Notes: generated by a model not told the origin, from the sequence alone. A DNA stretch of 64,000 bases from Streptomyces cinnabarinus (GCF_027270315.1 NZ_CP114413.1:5952001-6016000); one strand, 5' to 3'; numbered from the stretch's first letter, positions 26,825 to 35,888 are shown. Program-made: numbers and translations.

Positions 26825-26835
26825 GTCCGGCGGAC

Positions 26836-27942
26836 CTACTCCTCGACCAGCAGCTTCTCCCGCAGCTGGGCCAGTGTGCGGGCCAGTAGGCGCGACACGT
26901 GCATCTGCGAGATGCCGACCTCCTGGGCGATCTGCGACTGTGTCATGTTGCCGAAGAACCGCAGCAGCAGGATGCGCTTCTCGCGCGGCGGCAGATCCTC
27001 CAGCAGCGGCTTGAGGGACTCGCGGTACTCGACACCCTCCAGCGCCTCGTCCTCCGCGCCCAGGGTGTCCGCCACGGCCGGCGACTCGTCGTCGGTGTCG
27101 GGGACGTCCAGGGAGAGCGTGGAATAGGCGTTGGCGGACTCCAGGCCCTCCAGCACCTCCTCCTCCGAGATGGCCAGCTTCTCGGCGAGCTCGTGGACCG
27201 TGGGGGAGCGGCCGTGCTGCTGGGACAGCTCCGCCGTGGCCGTGGTCAGCGCGAGCCGCAGCTCCTGGAGCCGGCGCGGGACGCGCACCGCCCAGCCCTT
27301 GTCGCGGAAGTGCCGCTTGATCTCACCGACGACCGTCGGGGTCGCGTACGTGGAGAACTCCACCCCGCGATCCGGGTCGAAGCGGTCGACCGACTTGATC
27401 AGGCCGATGGTGGCGACCTGGGTGAGGTCGTCCAGCGGCTCGCCGCGGTTGCGGAAGCGGCGGGCGAGGTGCTCGACGAGCGGCAGATGCATCCGGACCA
27501 GCTGGTTGCGCAGCTCCGCGTACTCCGGGCTGCCGTCCTTCAGCTCGCGCAGCTCGACGAACATGGCGCGCGCCCCGCTGCGGTCCTGCGGCTCACGGTC
27601 CGGTGCCTCGTGCTGCGTGGCCGGCACGGCCTGGTCGTCGTCTCGCTGGTGCTCGCTCATCGTCCCGCCCGTCGCCCTCTGTCGAGCTCTAGTCTCAGCC
27701 CGGCCGGGGGTGCCCCCGATCCGCCTCCGGTGAGGCGGGTCCTGCACGGCGCTGTCCGGCGCAGCCGCCCGCGCGGTGGCCGCGTCGTCCTCGGGATGCG
27801 GCCTGGCCTGGTCGGGAATGCCGTCAACGCCGTCCGCCAGGTGTCGGGAACCGCCCGGAGCGACTGCGTCGTCGGAGTTCTCGGCCGGCAGCTCCCGTGT
27901 GCCGCGCTCTTCGTCCCGCACCGGCCCGTCCCCGTCCCTCAC
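26836..27942 (-). CDS. sigH: SigH, SigB/SigF-type stress sigma factor
   Basis: 368 residues from a GTG at 27942 that overlaps the stop of the anti-sigma gene (GTGA). Regions sigma-2 (LPLVEHLARRFRNRGEPLDDLTQVATIGLIKSVDRFD), sigma-3 and sigma-4 (GNMTQSQIAQEVGISQMHVSRLLARTL) are complete in the C-terminal 255 residues. The first 94 codons, up to an internal ATG at 27660 (MSEHQRDDDQ), are low-complexity. S. coelicolor SigH is reported in several sizes, so both starts may be used. It drives osmotic-stress and developmental genes. Confidence 0.9.
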   Translation of the reverse strand: MRDGDGPVRDEERGTRELPAENSDDAVAPGGSRHLADGVDGIPDQARPHPEDDAATARAAAPDSAVQDPPHRRRIGGTPGRAETRARQRATGGTMSEHQRDDDQAVPATQHEAPDREPQDRSGARAMFVELRELKDGSPEYAELRNQLVRMHLPLVEHLARRFRNRGEPLDDLTQVATIGLIKSVDRFDPDRGVEFSTYATPTVVGEIKRHFRDKGWAVRVPRRLQELRLALTTATAELSQQHGRSPTVHELAEKLAISEEEVLEGLESANAYSTLSLDVPDTDDESPAVADTLGAEDEALEGVEYRESLKPLLEDLPPREKRILLLRFFGNMTQSQIAQEVGISQMHVSRLLARTLAQLREKLLVEE

Positions 27943-28352
27943 GCCGGCCCGGGTCCCGCGCCGCGCTGTTTGTAGAGGCTGATCGAAACGGTTTTGTCGT
28001 CGTCCACGGCGGAGGAGACCTTGCCCGCGAGGGCGGACAGCACGGTCCAGGCGAAGGTGTCCCGTGACGGTGCGTGACCGTCTGTGGTCGGCGCCGAGAC
28101 GGTGACCTCCAGCGAGTCGTCGACGAGCCGGAAGACACAGCTGAGCACCGAGCCGGGCACGGCCTGCTGAAGCAGGATCGCGCAGGCCTCGTCCACCGCG
28201 ATGCGCAGGTCCTCGATCTCGTCGAGGGTGAAGTCCAAACGGGCCGCGAGGCCGGCAGTCGCCGTACGCAGCACCGACAGGTAGGCACCCGCAGCCGGCA
28301 GCCGGACTTCCACGAAGTCCTGGGTCGCGGGCTCGCCTGCGATCTGGGACAC
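27939..28352 (-). CDS. prsH: PrsH/UshX, RsbW-like anti-sigma factor for SigH
   Basis: 137 residues. A GTG at 28352 is placed 5 nt after GGAGG; an upstream TTG at 28364 is less likely because it would lie inside that site. HATPase fold of the RsbW/SpoIIAB type, with N-box IAVDEACAILLQQ near residues 54-66. It binds and holds SigH. The stop overlaps the sigH GTG, which links the amounts of the two proteins. Confidence 0.9.
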   Translation of the reverse strand: MSQIAGEPATQDFVEVRLPAAGAYLSVLRTATAGLAARLDFTLDEIEDLRIAVDEACAILLQQAVPGSVLSCVFRLVDDSLEVTVSAPTTDGHAPSRDTFAWTVLSALAGKVSSAVDDDKTVSISLYKQRGAGPGPA

Positions 28353-28611
28353 CCTCACCTCCAAGGTGGTACAAGCTTTTCGGGGCCGAGGGTCGCCCCC
28401 CGGGGTAACGCGATGTGTGGTTCAGCGGTGACGCTATCGCGCTCCGAACTTTCTGTCCCCGGGACCCCAACCCCCTGCTGTCACTCATAGTAAACCTACG
28501 GATACGCTCCGTGGCTAGGGGTTCGGCGGGCCCAAATGGGAAGAGCGCGCGCCGGGTTGACGTACCCAGGCGTCAGACGGTCGAACCGTCCGGATCCGGA
28601 GTCGTCACGGG

Positions 28612-28872
28612 TCACACCAGAACGTGGTCCACGAAGCACCACCGCCAGCTCTCTCCTGGTTCGAAGGTCCGCATCACCGGATGACCGGAATCCTTGTGGT
28701 GCCCGGCGGCGTGCCGTCCCGGTGATGAGTCGCAGCAGCCGATGTGACCGCAGGTGAGGCACAGCCGCAGTTGTACCGGATGGGTGCCTGCCGCCAGGCA
28801 CTCCGGACAGGTCTCGCTGAGCGGACCGGGTTCCGGGTGCGGCAGCGCATCGGCGTGCGTGCACTGTTTCAT
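28612..28872 (-). CDS. UBP-type zinc-finger protein
   Basis: 86 residues with the ZnF-UBP metal pattern: CxH (4, 6), CPEC (22-25), CLTCGHIGCC and HAAGHHKDSGHPV. In eukaryotes this fold binds ubiquitin C-termini; bacterial stand-alone copies have no established role. Start ATG at 28872. Divergent from the antiporter gene by 86 nt. Confidence 0.85.
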   Translation of the reverse strand: MKQCTHADALPHPEPGPLSETCPECLAAGTHPVQLRLCLTCGHIGCCDSSPGRHAAGHHKDSGHPVMRTFEPGESWRWCFVDHVLV

Positions 28873-28958
28873 GATTGCCAGGTTACGACGGGCGCGCGGA
28901 AGGCCGCGCGGAAAATCCAGGGTGGGCGGACGGCGATGAGTGAGAGCGGGCGAGGTTC

Positions 28959-30554
28959 ATGGACGTGATGCCCCTGCTGTTGTTGGTGGCGGGCAGTGCG
29001 GCTGTGGCCGCGGCGGCGCGGCGGACCCCGATCCCGGCGCCGCTGCTGCTGGTCGCGGTGGGCCTGGTGGTGTCGTATCTGCCGGGGGTGCCCGACTACA
29101 CCCTCGACCCGCACATCGTGCTGCCGCTCATCCTGCCGCCGCTGCTGCACACGGCCGCCACCGACAGCTCCTATCTCGACCTGCGGGCGCAACTGCGGCC
29201 CGTGGCGCTGCTGTCGGTCGGGTACGTGCTCTTCGCGACCTTCGCGGTGGGCTGGGCGGCCTACATGATCGTGCCGGAACTGCCGCTGACCGCGGCCCTG
29301 GTGCTGGGCGCGGTGGTGGCGCCGCCCGACGCGGTCGCGGCCACCGCGGTCGCCCGCCGGGTGGGGCTGCCCTCACGGATCACCACGATCCTCCAGGGCG
29401 AGTCCCTGGTGAACGACGCGACCGCGATCACCGCCTACCGGGTGGCGCTGGCGGCCGCGGTCGGCGAGGGCGCCACCTGGGCCGGCGGGATCGGCGAGTT
29501 CCTGGTCGCGGCGATCGGGGGCATCGGCATCGGGCTCGTCCTGATGGTGCCGATCCACTGGCTGCGCACCCACGTGAAGGAGGCGCTGCTCCAGAACACC
29601 CTGTCGCTGCTGATCCCTTTCGTGGCCTACGCGGTCGCCGAGCAGGTGCACGCCTCCGGAGTGCTCGCCGTGGTGGTCGTCGCGCTCTATCTGGGGCACC
29701 GCGCGTGGGAGGTCGATTTCGCGACCCGCCTCCAGGAGGAGGCCGTGTGGAAGATGGTCGCCTTCGTCCTCGAATCGGCGGTGTTCGCGCTCATCGGACT
29801 CCAGCTGCCGGTGGTCCTCAAGGGCCTCGGCGAGTACGAGGGCGGGCGCGCCGCCTGGTACGCGATCGCCATCTTCCTGGTGGTCGTCGTCTCCCGGTTC
29901 GTGTGGGTGTATCCGGCGACGTTCCTGCCGCGCATGCTGTCGGCGCGGATCCGCAAGCGGGAGGAGAACCCCACCTGGAAGGGGCCGTTCATCATCGCCT
30001 GGGCGGGCATGCGGGGCGTGGTCTCCCTGGCCATCGCCTTCTCCATCCCGCTCACCGTGCACGGCGGCGAGGAGTTCCCCGAGCGCAATCTGATCCTGTT
30101 CCTGACCTTCACCACGGTCATCGGAACCCTCGTCGTCCAGGGCGTCACCCTGCCCCCGCTGATCCGGATGCTGAAACTGCCCGGCCGCGACGTCCAGGCC
30201 GAGACCCTCGCCGAGGCCAACGCCCAGGCACAGGCGTCCCGGGCCGCCGAACGGCGCCTCGACGAACTGCTCTCCGACGAGCGCAACGCCCTGCCGGACC
30301 CGCTCGCCGACCGTCTGCGCACCGTCCTGGAACGCCGCCGCAACGCCGTCTGGGAACGCCTCGGCCAGGTCAACCCGGTCACCGGTGAAACGGTGGACGA
30401 CACCTACCGCCGCCTCTCCCGGGAGATGATCAGCGCCGAACGCGAGGTCTTCGTCAAGCTCCGGGACCTGCGCTACATCGACGACGAAATGCTCCGCACC
30501 CTGCTCCGCCGCCTGGACCTGGAGGAGGCGGCCGCGTTCCGGGAGGCGGAGTGA
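28959..30554 (+). CDS. Na+/H+ antiporter, CPA1 family
   Basis: 531 residues, about 12 membrane helices, then a hydrophilic C-terminal domain of about 130 residues. CPA1 signatures include GAVVAPPDAVAATAVARRVGLPSRITTILQGESLVNDATAI (about 115-155; the Asp pair forms the ion site) and AWAGMRGVVSLAIAF (about 346-360). It exports sodium in exchange for protons. ATG at 28959, in an unrelated neighbourhood. Confidence 0.92.
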   Translation: MDVMPLLLLVAGSAAVAAAARRTPIPAPLLLVAVGLVVSYLPGVPDYTLDPHIVLPLILPPLLHTAATDSSYLDLRAQLRPVALLSVGYVLFATFAVGWAAYMIVPELPLTAALVLGAVVAPPDAVAATAVARRVGLPSRITTILQGESLVNDATAITAYRVALAAAVGEGATWAGGIGEFLVAAIGGIGIGLVLMVPIHWLRTHVKEALLQNTLSLLIPFVAYAVAEQVHASGVLAVVVVALYLGHRAWEVDFATRLQEEAVWKMVAFVLESAVFALIGLQLPVVLKGLGEYEGGRAAWYAIAIFLVVVVSRFVWVYPATFLPRMLSARIRKREENPTWKGPFIIAWAGMRGVVSLAIAFSIPLTVHGGEEFPERNLILFLTFTTVIGTLVVQGVTLPPLIRMLKLPGRDVQAETLAEANAQAQASRAAERRLDELLSDERNALPDPLADRLRTVLERRRNAVWERLGQVNPVTGETVDDTYRRLSREMISAEREVFVKLRDLRYIDDEMLRTLLRRLDLEEAAAFREAE

Positions 30555-30587
30555 CGGGGCGGCGGGCGGCCTGGCGGACGGCGCGGC

Positions 30588-31481
30588 CTACGGGAACGGG
30601 CGGCCGGTGACGACCGCCGCGATCGTCGTGCCGCGCGGGAAGGCGCCCTCCTCGGCCAGGGTGACCAGGCCGTACAGCAGCTTGGCGACATACAGCCGCT
30701 CCAGCGGTACGGCGTGGCGCCGCTCGAAGTCGGTGGCGAAGGCTTCCAGTTCGGGGGTGGTGCGGGCGTAGCCGCCGCAGTGGAAGCGGTCGTCGAGGGT
30801 CCAGGTGCCGCGGGGGCCGCCGAAGGCGTCGTGTTGCAGGGCCCGTATCCCGTCCGTCAGGAAGCCGCCCTTCAGGACGGGGACGCCGAGCGCGCGCTGG
30901 TCGGGGGCGAGGCCCGCGGCGAGGCCCGCGAGGGTGCCGCCGGTGCCGCAGGCGAGGGCGACGAGGTCGGCGCGGCCCCGGAGCTCCTGGCCGAGGGCCC
31001 GGCAGCCGAGCACGGCGCGGGCGTTGCTGCCGCCTTCCGGGACGACGTACGCCTCCTCGGCGCCCGCCGCGCGCAGGATCGCCGCCAAGGTCTCCGCCTC
31101 GGACTTGCGTCGATACGTCGATCTGTCGATGAAGTGCAGTCGCATGCCGTCGGCCGTGCAGCGGGCGAGGGAGGGGTTGAGCGGACGGTCCGCCAGCTCC
31201 TGGCCCCGGACCACGCCGACGGTGGGGAGGCCGAGAAGGCGCCCGGCAGCGGCCGTGGCGCGCAGATGGTTGGAGTACGCCCCGCCGAAGGTGAGGACGG
31301 TCCGGCCCGCCGCCGCGGTGAGGTTCGGCGCGAGTTTGCGCCACTTGTTGCCGATCAGCTCCGGGTGGATCAGATCGTCGCGCTTGAGCAGCAGGCGGAT
31401 CCCGTAGCGGGCGAACCGGTCGTCGACGACCTCGTCGAGCGGCGAGGGAAGCCGGGGGCGAAGGTCGTCGAGGCTGGTCAC
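30588..31481 (-). CDS. PLP-dependent ACC deaminase / D-cysteine desulfhydrase family enzyme
   Basis: 297 residues from a GTG at 31481 (MTSLDDLRPRLPSPLDEV); codons up to 31625 are non-conserved. Fold-type II PLP enzyme: the lysine in LIGNKWRKL forms the Schiff base, TFGGAYSNHLRA binds the substrate carboxylate, and ACGTGGTLAGLAAGL binds PLP phosphate. The family includes ACC deaminase and D-cysteine desulfhydrase; the stretch cannot decide between them, though the latter is commoner in actinobacteria. Confidence 0.85.
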   Translation of the reverse strand: MTSLDDLRPRLPSPLDEVVDDRFARYGIRLLLKRDDLIHPELIGNKWRKLAPNLTAAAGRTVLTFGGAYSNHLRATAAAGRLLGLPTVGVVRGQELADRPLNPSLARCTADGMRLHFIDRSTYRRKSEAETLAAILRAAGAEEAYVVPEGGSNARAVLGCRALGQELRGRADLVALACGTGGTLAGLAAGLAPDQRALGVPVLKGGFLTDGIRALQHDAFGGPRGTWTLDDRFHCGGYARTTPELEAFATDFERRHAVPLERLYVAKLLYGLVTLAEEGAFPRGTTIAAVVTGRPFP

Positions 31482-31792
31482 CGTGCCATTGTCGCCCGGA
31501 GCGCGTCGTCGTCGCCCGGGCTGGCGTGGTGGGCGCGGCCGTAGCCGAACCAGGGACCCTCCCGCCAAAACCGGAAGATCGCTAACCAGCCGTTCGTACG
31601 GCGTGCGAGCCATTCTGGACAACAAGCGGAATCAGCGCCGGGGGCGGAAGTGACCCATGTGCCCAACCGTCCGTGATCCATTCCCGCTCTTTCGTGTAAT
31701 AGCACCGGCACTCTCCGTGAGGAAGGCTTGGTCCTGCGAATCGATGCCCGGCGCATATCGGCGTCGGTGCATGACCGGGAGGGCAATTCCTT
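31482..31792. other. 311-nt spacer before the encapsulin gene
   Basis: No gene is supported. The right end holds the ribosome site GGGAGGG (31778-31784) of the encapsulin gene; the rest should hold its promoter, but I see no recognisable operator. Confidence 0.5.
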
Positions 31793-33199
31793 ATGTCGGT
31801 AGGCGAAGAGATCCGCACTGACGATGGCAGGCCGCAGCAGAGCCTCGGCACTGCCGCCGCGCGGAACCTGGCCACCACGACCAAGTCCGCACCCCAGATG
31901 CAGGAGATCAGCTCGCGCTGGCTGCTGCGCATGCTGCCGTGGGTGAACGTGCAGGGCGGCACTTACCGGGTCAACCGCCGCCTGAGCTACGCCGTGGGGG
32001 ACGGCCGTGTCACCTTCGTGAAGACCGGTGACCGGGTCGAGGTCATCCCCGCGGAGCTGGGCGAACTGCCCGCGCTGCGCACTTATGAGGACCTTGACGT
32101 GCTCGCCGAGCTCGCCCAGCGCTGTCAGCAGCGCGAGCTCGCCGCGGGCGAGGTGCTCGCCTCCTTCGGCAGCCCCGCCGACGAGGTCTATCTGCTGGCG
32201 CACGGCCGGGTGGAGCAGATCGGCACCGGCCCTTACGGCGACGACGAGTCCCTCGGGGTGCTGGCGGACGGCGCCTACCTCGGCGACCACGCCCTGCTCT
32301 CCGAGGACGCCATCTGGGAGCACACCGTCCGCGCGGTCACCGGCTGCACCCTCCTCGTCTTGCCCCGCCAGGACGTCGAACAGGTCGCGGAGCGAGCCGA
32401 CTCGCTGCGCGAGCACCTCCAGGCGCAGCGCTCGATCCCCGCGCAGCGCGCCAACAAGTACGGCGAGAAGGAGATCGAACTCGCCGCCGGCCACAGCGGC
32501 GAGCCGGACATCCCGAACACCTTCGTCGACTACGAGGCCCGCCCCCGCGAGTACGAACTGAGCATCGCCCAGACCGTGCTGCGCATCCACTCCCGCGTGG
32601 CCGACCTCTACAACCAGCCGATGAACCAGACCGAGCAGCAACTCCGGCTGACCGTCGAGGCGCTCAAGGAGCGCCAGGAGCACGAGCTCATCAACAACCG
32701 CGAGTTCGGCCTGCTCAACAACTGCGAGTACGACCAGCGGATCCAGCCGCACGACGGTGTGCCCAGCCCCGACGACCTGGACGAACTGCTCAGCAGGCGG
32801 CGCGGCACCAAGCTGTTCCTCGCCCACCCGCGCGCGATCTCCGCCTTCGGCCGTGAGCTCAACAAGCGCGGACTCGTCCCCGAATCCATCGAGATGGCCG
32901 GCAACCGCCTGCCCACCTGGCGCGGTGTGCCGATCTTCCCCTGCAACAAGATCCCGGTCACCGAGGCCCGTACGACCTCGATCATCGCCATGCGTACCGG
33001 CGAGGCCGAGCAGGGCGTCATCGGGCTCCAGCAGGCCGGCATCCCGGACGAGATCGAGCCGAGCCTGTCGGTGCGGTTCATGGGCATCAACGAGCAGGCG
33101 ATCATCAAGTACCTCGTGACCGCCTACTACTCGGCCGCGGTCCTCGTGCCCGACGCGCTCGGCGTGCTGGAGAACGTCGAGATCGGGCGCTGGCGGTGA
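31793..33199 (+). CDS. Family 2B encapsulin shell protein (EshA-like)
   Basis: 468 residues. It builds an HK97-fold protein shell in the cytoplasm. Residues 1-100 give the N-terminal arm and first fold segment, residues 101-210 are an inserted cyclic-nucleotide-binding-like domain, and 211-468 complete the shell fold (VNRRLSYAV, NPFVDYEARPREYELS-like region, SVRFMGINEQAIIKYLVTAYYS). The insertion places it in family 2B, with S. coelicolor EshA. Start ATG after GGGAGGG. Its stop overlaps the start of a polyprenyl synthase, a known cargo class for this family. Confidence 0.9.
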   Translation: MSVGEEIRTDDGRPQQSLGTAAARNLATTTKSAPQMQEISSRWLLRMLPWVNVQGGTYRVNRRLSYAVGDGRVTFVKTGDRVEVIPAELGELPALRTYEDLDVLAELAQRCQQRELAAGEVLASFGSPADEVYLLAHGRVEQIGTGPYGDDESLGVLADGAYLGDHALLSEDAIWEHTVRAVTGCTLLVLPRQDVEQVAERADSLREHLQAQRSIPAQRANKYGEKEIELAAGHSGEPDIPNTFVDYEARPREYELSIAQTVLRIHSRVADLYNQPMNQTEQQLRLTVEALKERQEHELINNREFGLLNNCEYDQRIQPHDGVPSPDDLDELLSRRRGTKLFLAHPRAISAFGRELNKRGLVPESIEMAGNRLPTWRGVPIFPCNKIPVTEARTTSIIAMRTGEAEQGVIGLQQAGIPDEIEPSLSVRFMGINEQAIIKYLVTAYYSAAVLVPDALGVLENVEIGRWR

Positions 33200-34368
33200 T
33201 CCAGCCCCCGGCAACCGGTGTCCCCGCCCTCCGGGGCGGGTACATCCTCGGGGTACGGCGACCGACCGAGACGCGTGAAAGGCGGAGGCCCATCGGGACC
33301 CAGACACACGCCGGAGCGGGTCCGCTCGACGGGCAGGAGGCGATGGCGATCCTGGAGCGCGCGCGTGGGTCCGTCGACCCCGAACTGCGGTCTGCCATCG
33401 ACTCGTTGCCGGGTGCCATGCGCCGGACCGCGCTCTACCACTTCGGCTGGCAGCACGCGGACGGCAGCCCCGCGACGGGCAACGCAGGCAAGGCGATCCG
33501 TCCCGCGCTCGTCCTCACCGCGGCCGAGGCGCTCGGCGGATCCCCGGCCCGCAAGGCCGCCGTACGGGCCGCGGCGGCGGTGGAGCTGGTGCACAACTTC
33601 ACGCTGCTGCACGACGACGTGATGGACCGGGACACCACCAGACGGCACCGGCCCACCGCGTGGACCGTGTTCGGTGACGCCGACGCGATCCTCGCCGGGG
33701 ACGCCCTCCAGGCGCTCGCCCTGCGGCTGCTCGCCGAGGACCCGCATCCGGCGTCCACCGCGGCCGCCGCCCGGCTCGCCGCCTGTGTCGTCGAACTGTG
33801 CGAGGGACAGCACGCGGACACCGCCCTGGAGAAGCGGGCCTGCGGCGAGGTCGGCCTCGACGAGGCGCTCGCCATGGCCGAGGCCAAGACGGGAGCGCTG
33901 CTGGGCTGCGCCTGCGCCCTCGGCGCGCTGTACGCGGGTGCCGGGCGGGAGGACGTCGAGGCGATGGACGCCTTCGGCCGGGAGGCCGGGCTCGCGTTCC
34001 AGCTGATCGACGACGTGATCGGCATATGGGGCGACCCGCGGCGCACCGGCAAGCCGGCCGGCGCGGACCTCGCCGCCCGCAAGAAGTCGCTGCCGGTCGT
34101 CGCCGCGCTCACCTCCGGCACCCCGGCGGCGGCGGAGCTGGCCTCGCTGTACGAAGTGCCGTACGGCAAGGGCGGGATGGCGGCGGAGGAGGAGACCGCG
34201 CGTACCGCGCTGGCGGTGGAGCGGGCGGGCGGGCGGGACTGGGCGCAGGTCCAGGCCGCCGACCGGATGGCCCGCGCCATGCAGGAGCTGGCCCGCGCGG
34301 TGCCCGAGCCGGAGTCGGCGGGCGGCCTGCTGGCCCTGGCCGAGTTCGTCACCCGGCGCACCACCTAG
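33196..34368 (+). CDS. Polyprenyl diphosphate synthase, probable encapsulin cargo
   Basis: 390 residues from a GTG overlapping the encapsulin stop (GTGA). It condenses isopentenyl diphosphate onto an allylic primer. First Asp-rich motif D140-D-V-M-D144, second D272-D-V-I-G276 followed by IWGD, as in IdsA-type enzymes. The first 60 residues are Pro/Gly/Arg-rich and predicted unstructured; cargo of family 2B encapsulins carries such N-terminal extensions for loading. The chain length of the product cannot be read directly. Confidence 0.9.
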   Translation: MIQPPATGVPALRGGYILGVRRPTETRERRRPIGTQTHAGAGPLDGQEAMAILERARGSVDPELRSAIDSLPGAMRRTALYHFGWQHADGSPATGNAGKAIRPALVLTAAEALGGSPARKAAVRAAAAVELVHNFTLLHDDVMDRDTTRRHRPTAWTVFGDADAILAGDALQALALRLLAEDPHPASTAAAARLAACVVELCEGQHADTALEKRACGEVGLDEALAMAEAKTGALLGCACALGALYAGAGREDVEAMDAFGREAGLAFQLIDDVIGIWGDPRRTGKPAGADLAARKKSLPVVAALTSGTPAAAELASLYEVPYGKGGMAAEEETARTALAVERAGGRDWAQVQAADRMARAMQELARAVPEPESAGGLLALAEFVTRRTT

Positions 34369-34376
34369 ACCCCGGA

Positions 34377-34415
34377 CCGGTGGCCGCGCGGCTCCTGACC
34401 CCGCACGGCCACCGG
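34377..34415. terminator. Possible terminator after the polyprenyl synthase
   Basis: 10-bp stem CCGGTGGCCG / CGGCCACCGG (34377-34386 with 34406-34415) around a 19-nt loop, 8 nt after the stop. The loop is long, so this is tentative. Confidence 0.45.
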
Positions 34416-34601
34416 CTCCGGCCAGACGGGTCCCGCACATCCCCACGGTGTGCGGGGCCCGCTCGTTCACCCGGCCGCCCGCCTGGCTGCCTCGGTGGCG
34501 TCACGTCACGCGCACCGAATCCCGACAACATTCGACAGGCCACACCCCGCGCGCCCCAACCGCCATACGATCAAGGTCGATTGAGACGAAGGGGCGGGGA
34601 C

Positions 34602-35207
34602 ATGGGTGTGGTGATCCGGGCGGCCGACGGGGCGGATCGGGAGCTGGTGGTGGGGCTGTTGGACGAGGCGTTCCAGGACGATCCGGTCAGCGGCTGGGTC
34701 TTTCCCGGTGCCGAGTACCGCCGGGCGACCCATCACCGTCTGATGGCGGCCTTCACCGACACCGTGCTCGACGCGGGGCGGATCGACCTGACCGAGGACG
34801 GCTCGGCCTGCGCGCTGTGGATGCCGACGCCCGCCGGGGAGCACGACGGCGACGACGACGGGCCCGCACTGGTGCGGCAGGCCGTCGATCCGGCGAACGA
34901 GCGGGTCGAGCTGATCGGCCGGCTCACCGCCGGGATCCACCCCACCGACCGGGCCCATGAGTACCTGTGGATGATCGGCGTCCGGCCCGGCCGGCAGGGT
35001 GAGGGGCTCGGCGGCGCGCTCATCGGCTCCGTGCTCGACCGCTGTGACGGCGAGGGCGTCCCCGCGTACCTGGAGGCGAGCAGCGCCCGCAGCCGGACGC
35101 TGTACGAGCGCCTCGGCTTCGAGCTCCTCGGTACCCCCCTCGACCTGCCCGACGGCCCGCAGATGTTCCCGATGTGGCGCGAACCCGGGGCCGCCCGCCA
35201 GGGCTAG
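34602..35207 (+). CDS. GNAT-family N-acetyltransferase
   Basis: 201 residues. ATG preceded by GGGGCGGGGA; the longer frame upstream overlaps the prenyl synthase and is out of frame with it. The acetyl-CoA loop is MIGVRPGRQGEGLGGALIGSVLD (about 125-147), followed by YLEASSARSRTLYERLGF. The acceptor is unknown. Its TAG stop is the left end of a hairpin shared with the convergent TetR gene. Confidence 0.85.
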   Translation: MGVVIRAADGADRELVVGLLDEAFQDDPVSGWVFPGAEYRRATHHRLMAAFTDTVLDAGRIDLTEDGSACALWMPTPAGEHDGDDDGPALVRQAVDPANERVELIGRLTAGIHPTDRAHEYLWMIGVRPGRQGEGLGGALIGSVLDRCDGEGVPAYLEASSARSRTLYERLGFELLGTPLDLPDGPQMFPMWREPGAARQG

Positions 35208-35232
35208 GGCCTGTCGTCTGGATCAGGCCCTA
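35205..35232. terminator. Shared hairpin providing both stop codons
   Basis: TAGGGCCTG (35205-35213) pairs with CAGGCCCTA (35224-35232). The left TAG is the GNAT stop and the right CTA is, on the minus strand, the TetR stop. I recall this TAGGGCCTGTCGT...ATCAGGCCC hairpin as a common Streptomyces repeat. Confidence 0.7.
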
Positions 35233-35820
35233 GGTCTCCGGCACCACCGTCCGCACGATCCGTTCGATCAGCTCCTCCGGAACGCTCACCCCCGGCAGCA
35301 CTCCGTCCAGCACCCCCGGCAGGGTCAGGTGCTCGAGGATCAGGCCGAGCATGGCGAGATAGAGCACCGTGACGGTCTCGTCGCCGCCGGGGAGTCCGGC
35401 GTTCCGGTGGAAGTCCATGCCCTCGGTCAGATCACCGCGCACGGACTTGGTGTAGGAGTCGCGCAGTTCGGGTCGGCGGGTGGCCTCCAGACGCATCTCC
35501 AGCAGGGCCAGATAGCCGGTGCGGTCACGGGTCGCCCGGCCCATCAGGTCGTGCATGAACGCCGTGACCAGCGCCCGGTCCCTGGGACGCGCCAGCAGTT
35601 CGGCGATGACCGCGGGGTCGGGCGCGAGCCGGGTGTGCAGCCGGGCGTCGATCTGGCGGAGCAGGTCGTCGCGGCCGGTGAAGTAGTTGGAGGCGGTGCC
35701 CACTGGTACCCCCGCCTCGGTGTCCACCGCGCGGAACGTCAGCCCGCGCGCCCCTTCCCGCGCCAGCACCTCCGCGCCGGCGTCCACGAGCGCGGCCCGG
35801 CGCTCCGGATTCCTGGCCAA
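35230..35820 (-). CDS. TetR-family transcriptional regulator
   Basis: 196 residues from a TTG at 35820, 8 nt after AGGAG. Helix-turn-helix GLTFRAVDTEAGVPVGTASNYFTGRDDLLRQID (about 26-58). It is divergent from the reductase at 35933, and the space between holds a perfect short palindrome at 35889-35902, a good candidate for its operator. Confidence 0.85.
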   Translation of the reverse strand: MARNPERRAALVDAGAEVLAREGARGLTFRAVDTEAGVPVGTASNYFTGRDDLLRQIDARLHTRLAPDPAVIAELLARPRDRALVTAFMHDLMGRATRDRTGYLALLEMRLEATRRPELRDSYTKSVRGDLTEGMDFHRNAGLPGGDETVTVLYLAMLGLILEHLTLPGVLDGVLPGVSVPEELIERIVRTVVPET

Positions 35821-35888
35821 TGCGGAATCTCCTCTCCCACTTCAGATCGATCCCGGAATAGACTTGCAACCACTACAGTCGAAGTACT

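Noticed and set aside
28353..28488. Extension of the sigH frame up to 28488
   Set aside because: It would run through the whole prsH gene in another frame; the GTGA overlap at 27942 and conserved size favour the shorter start.
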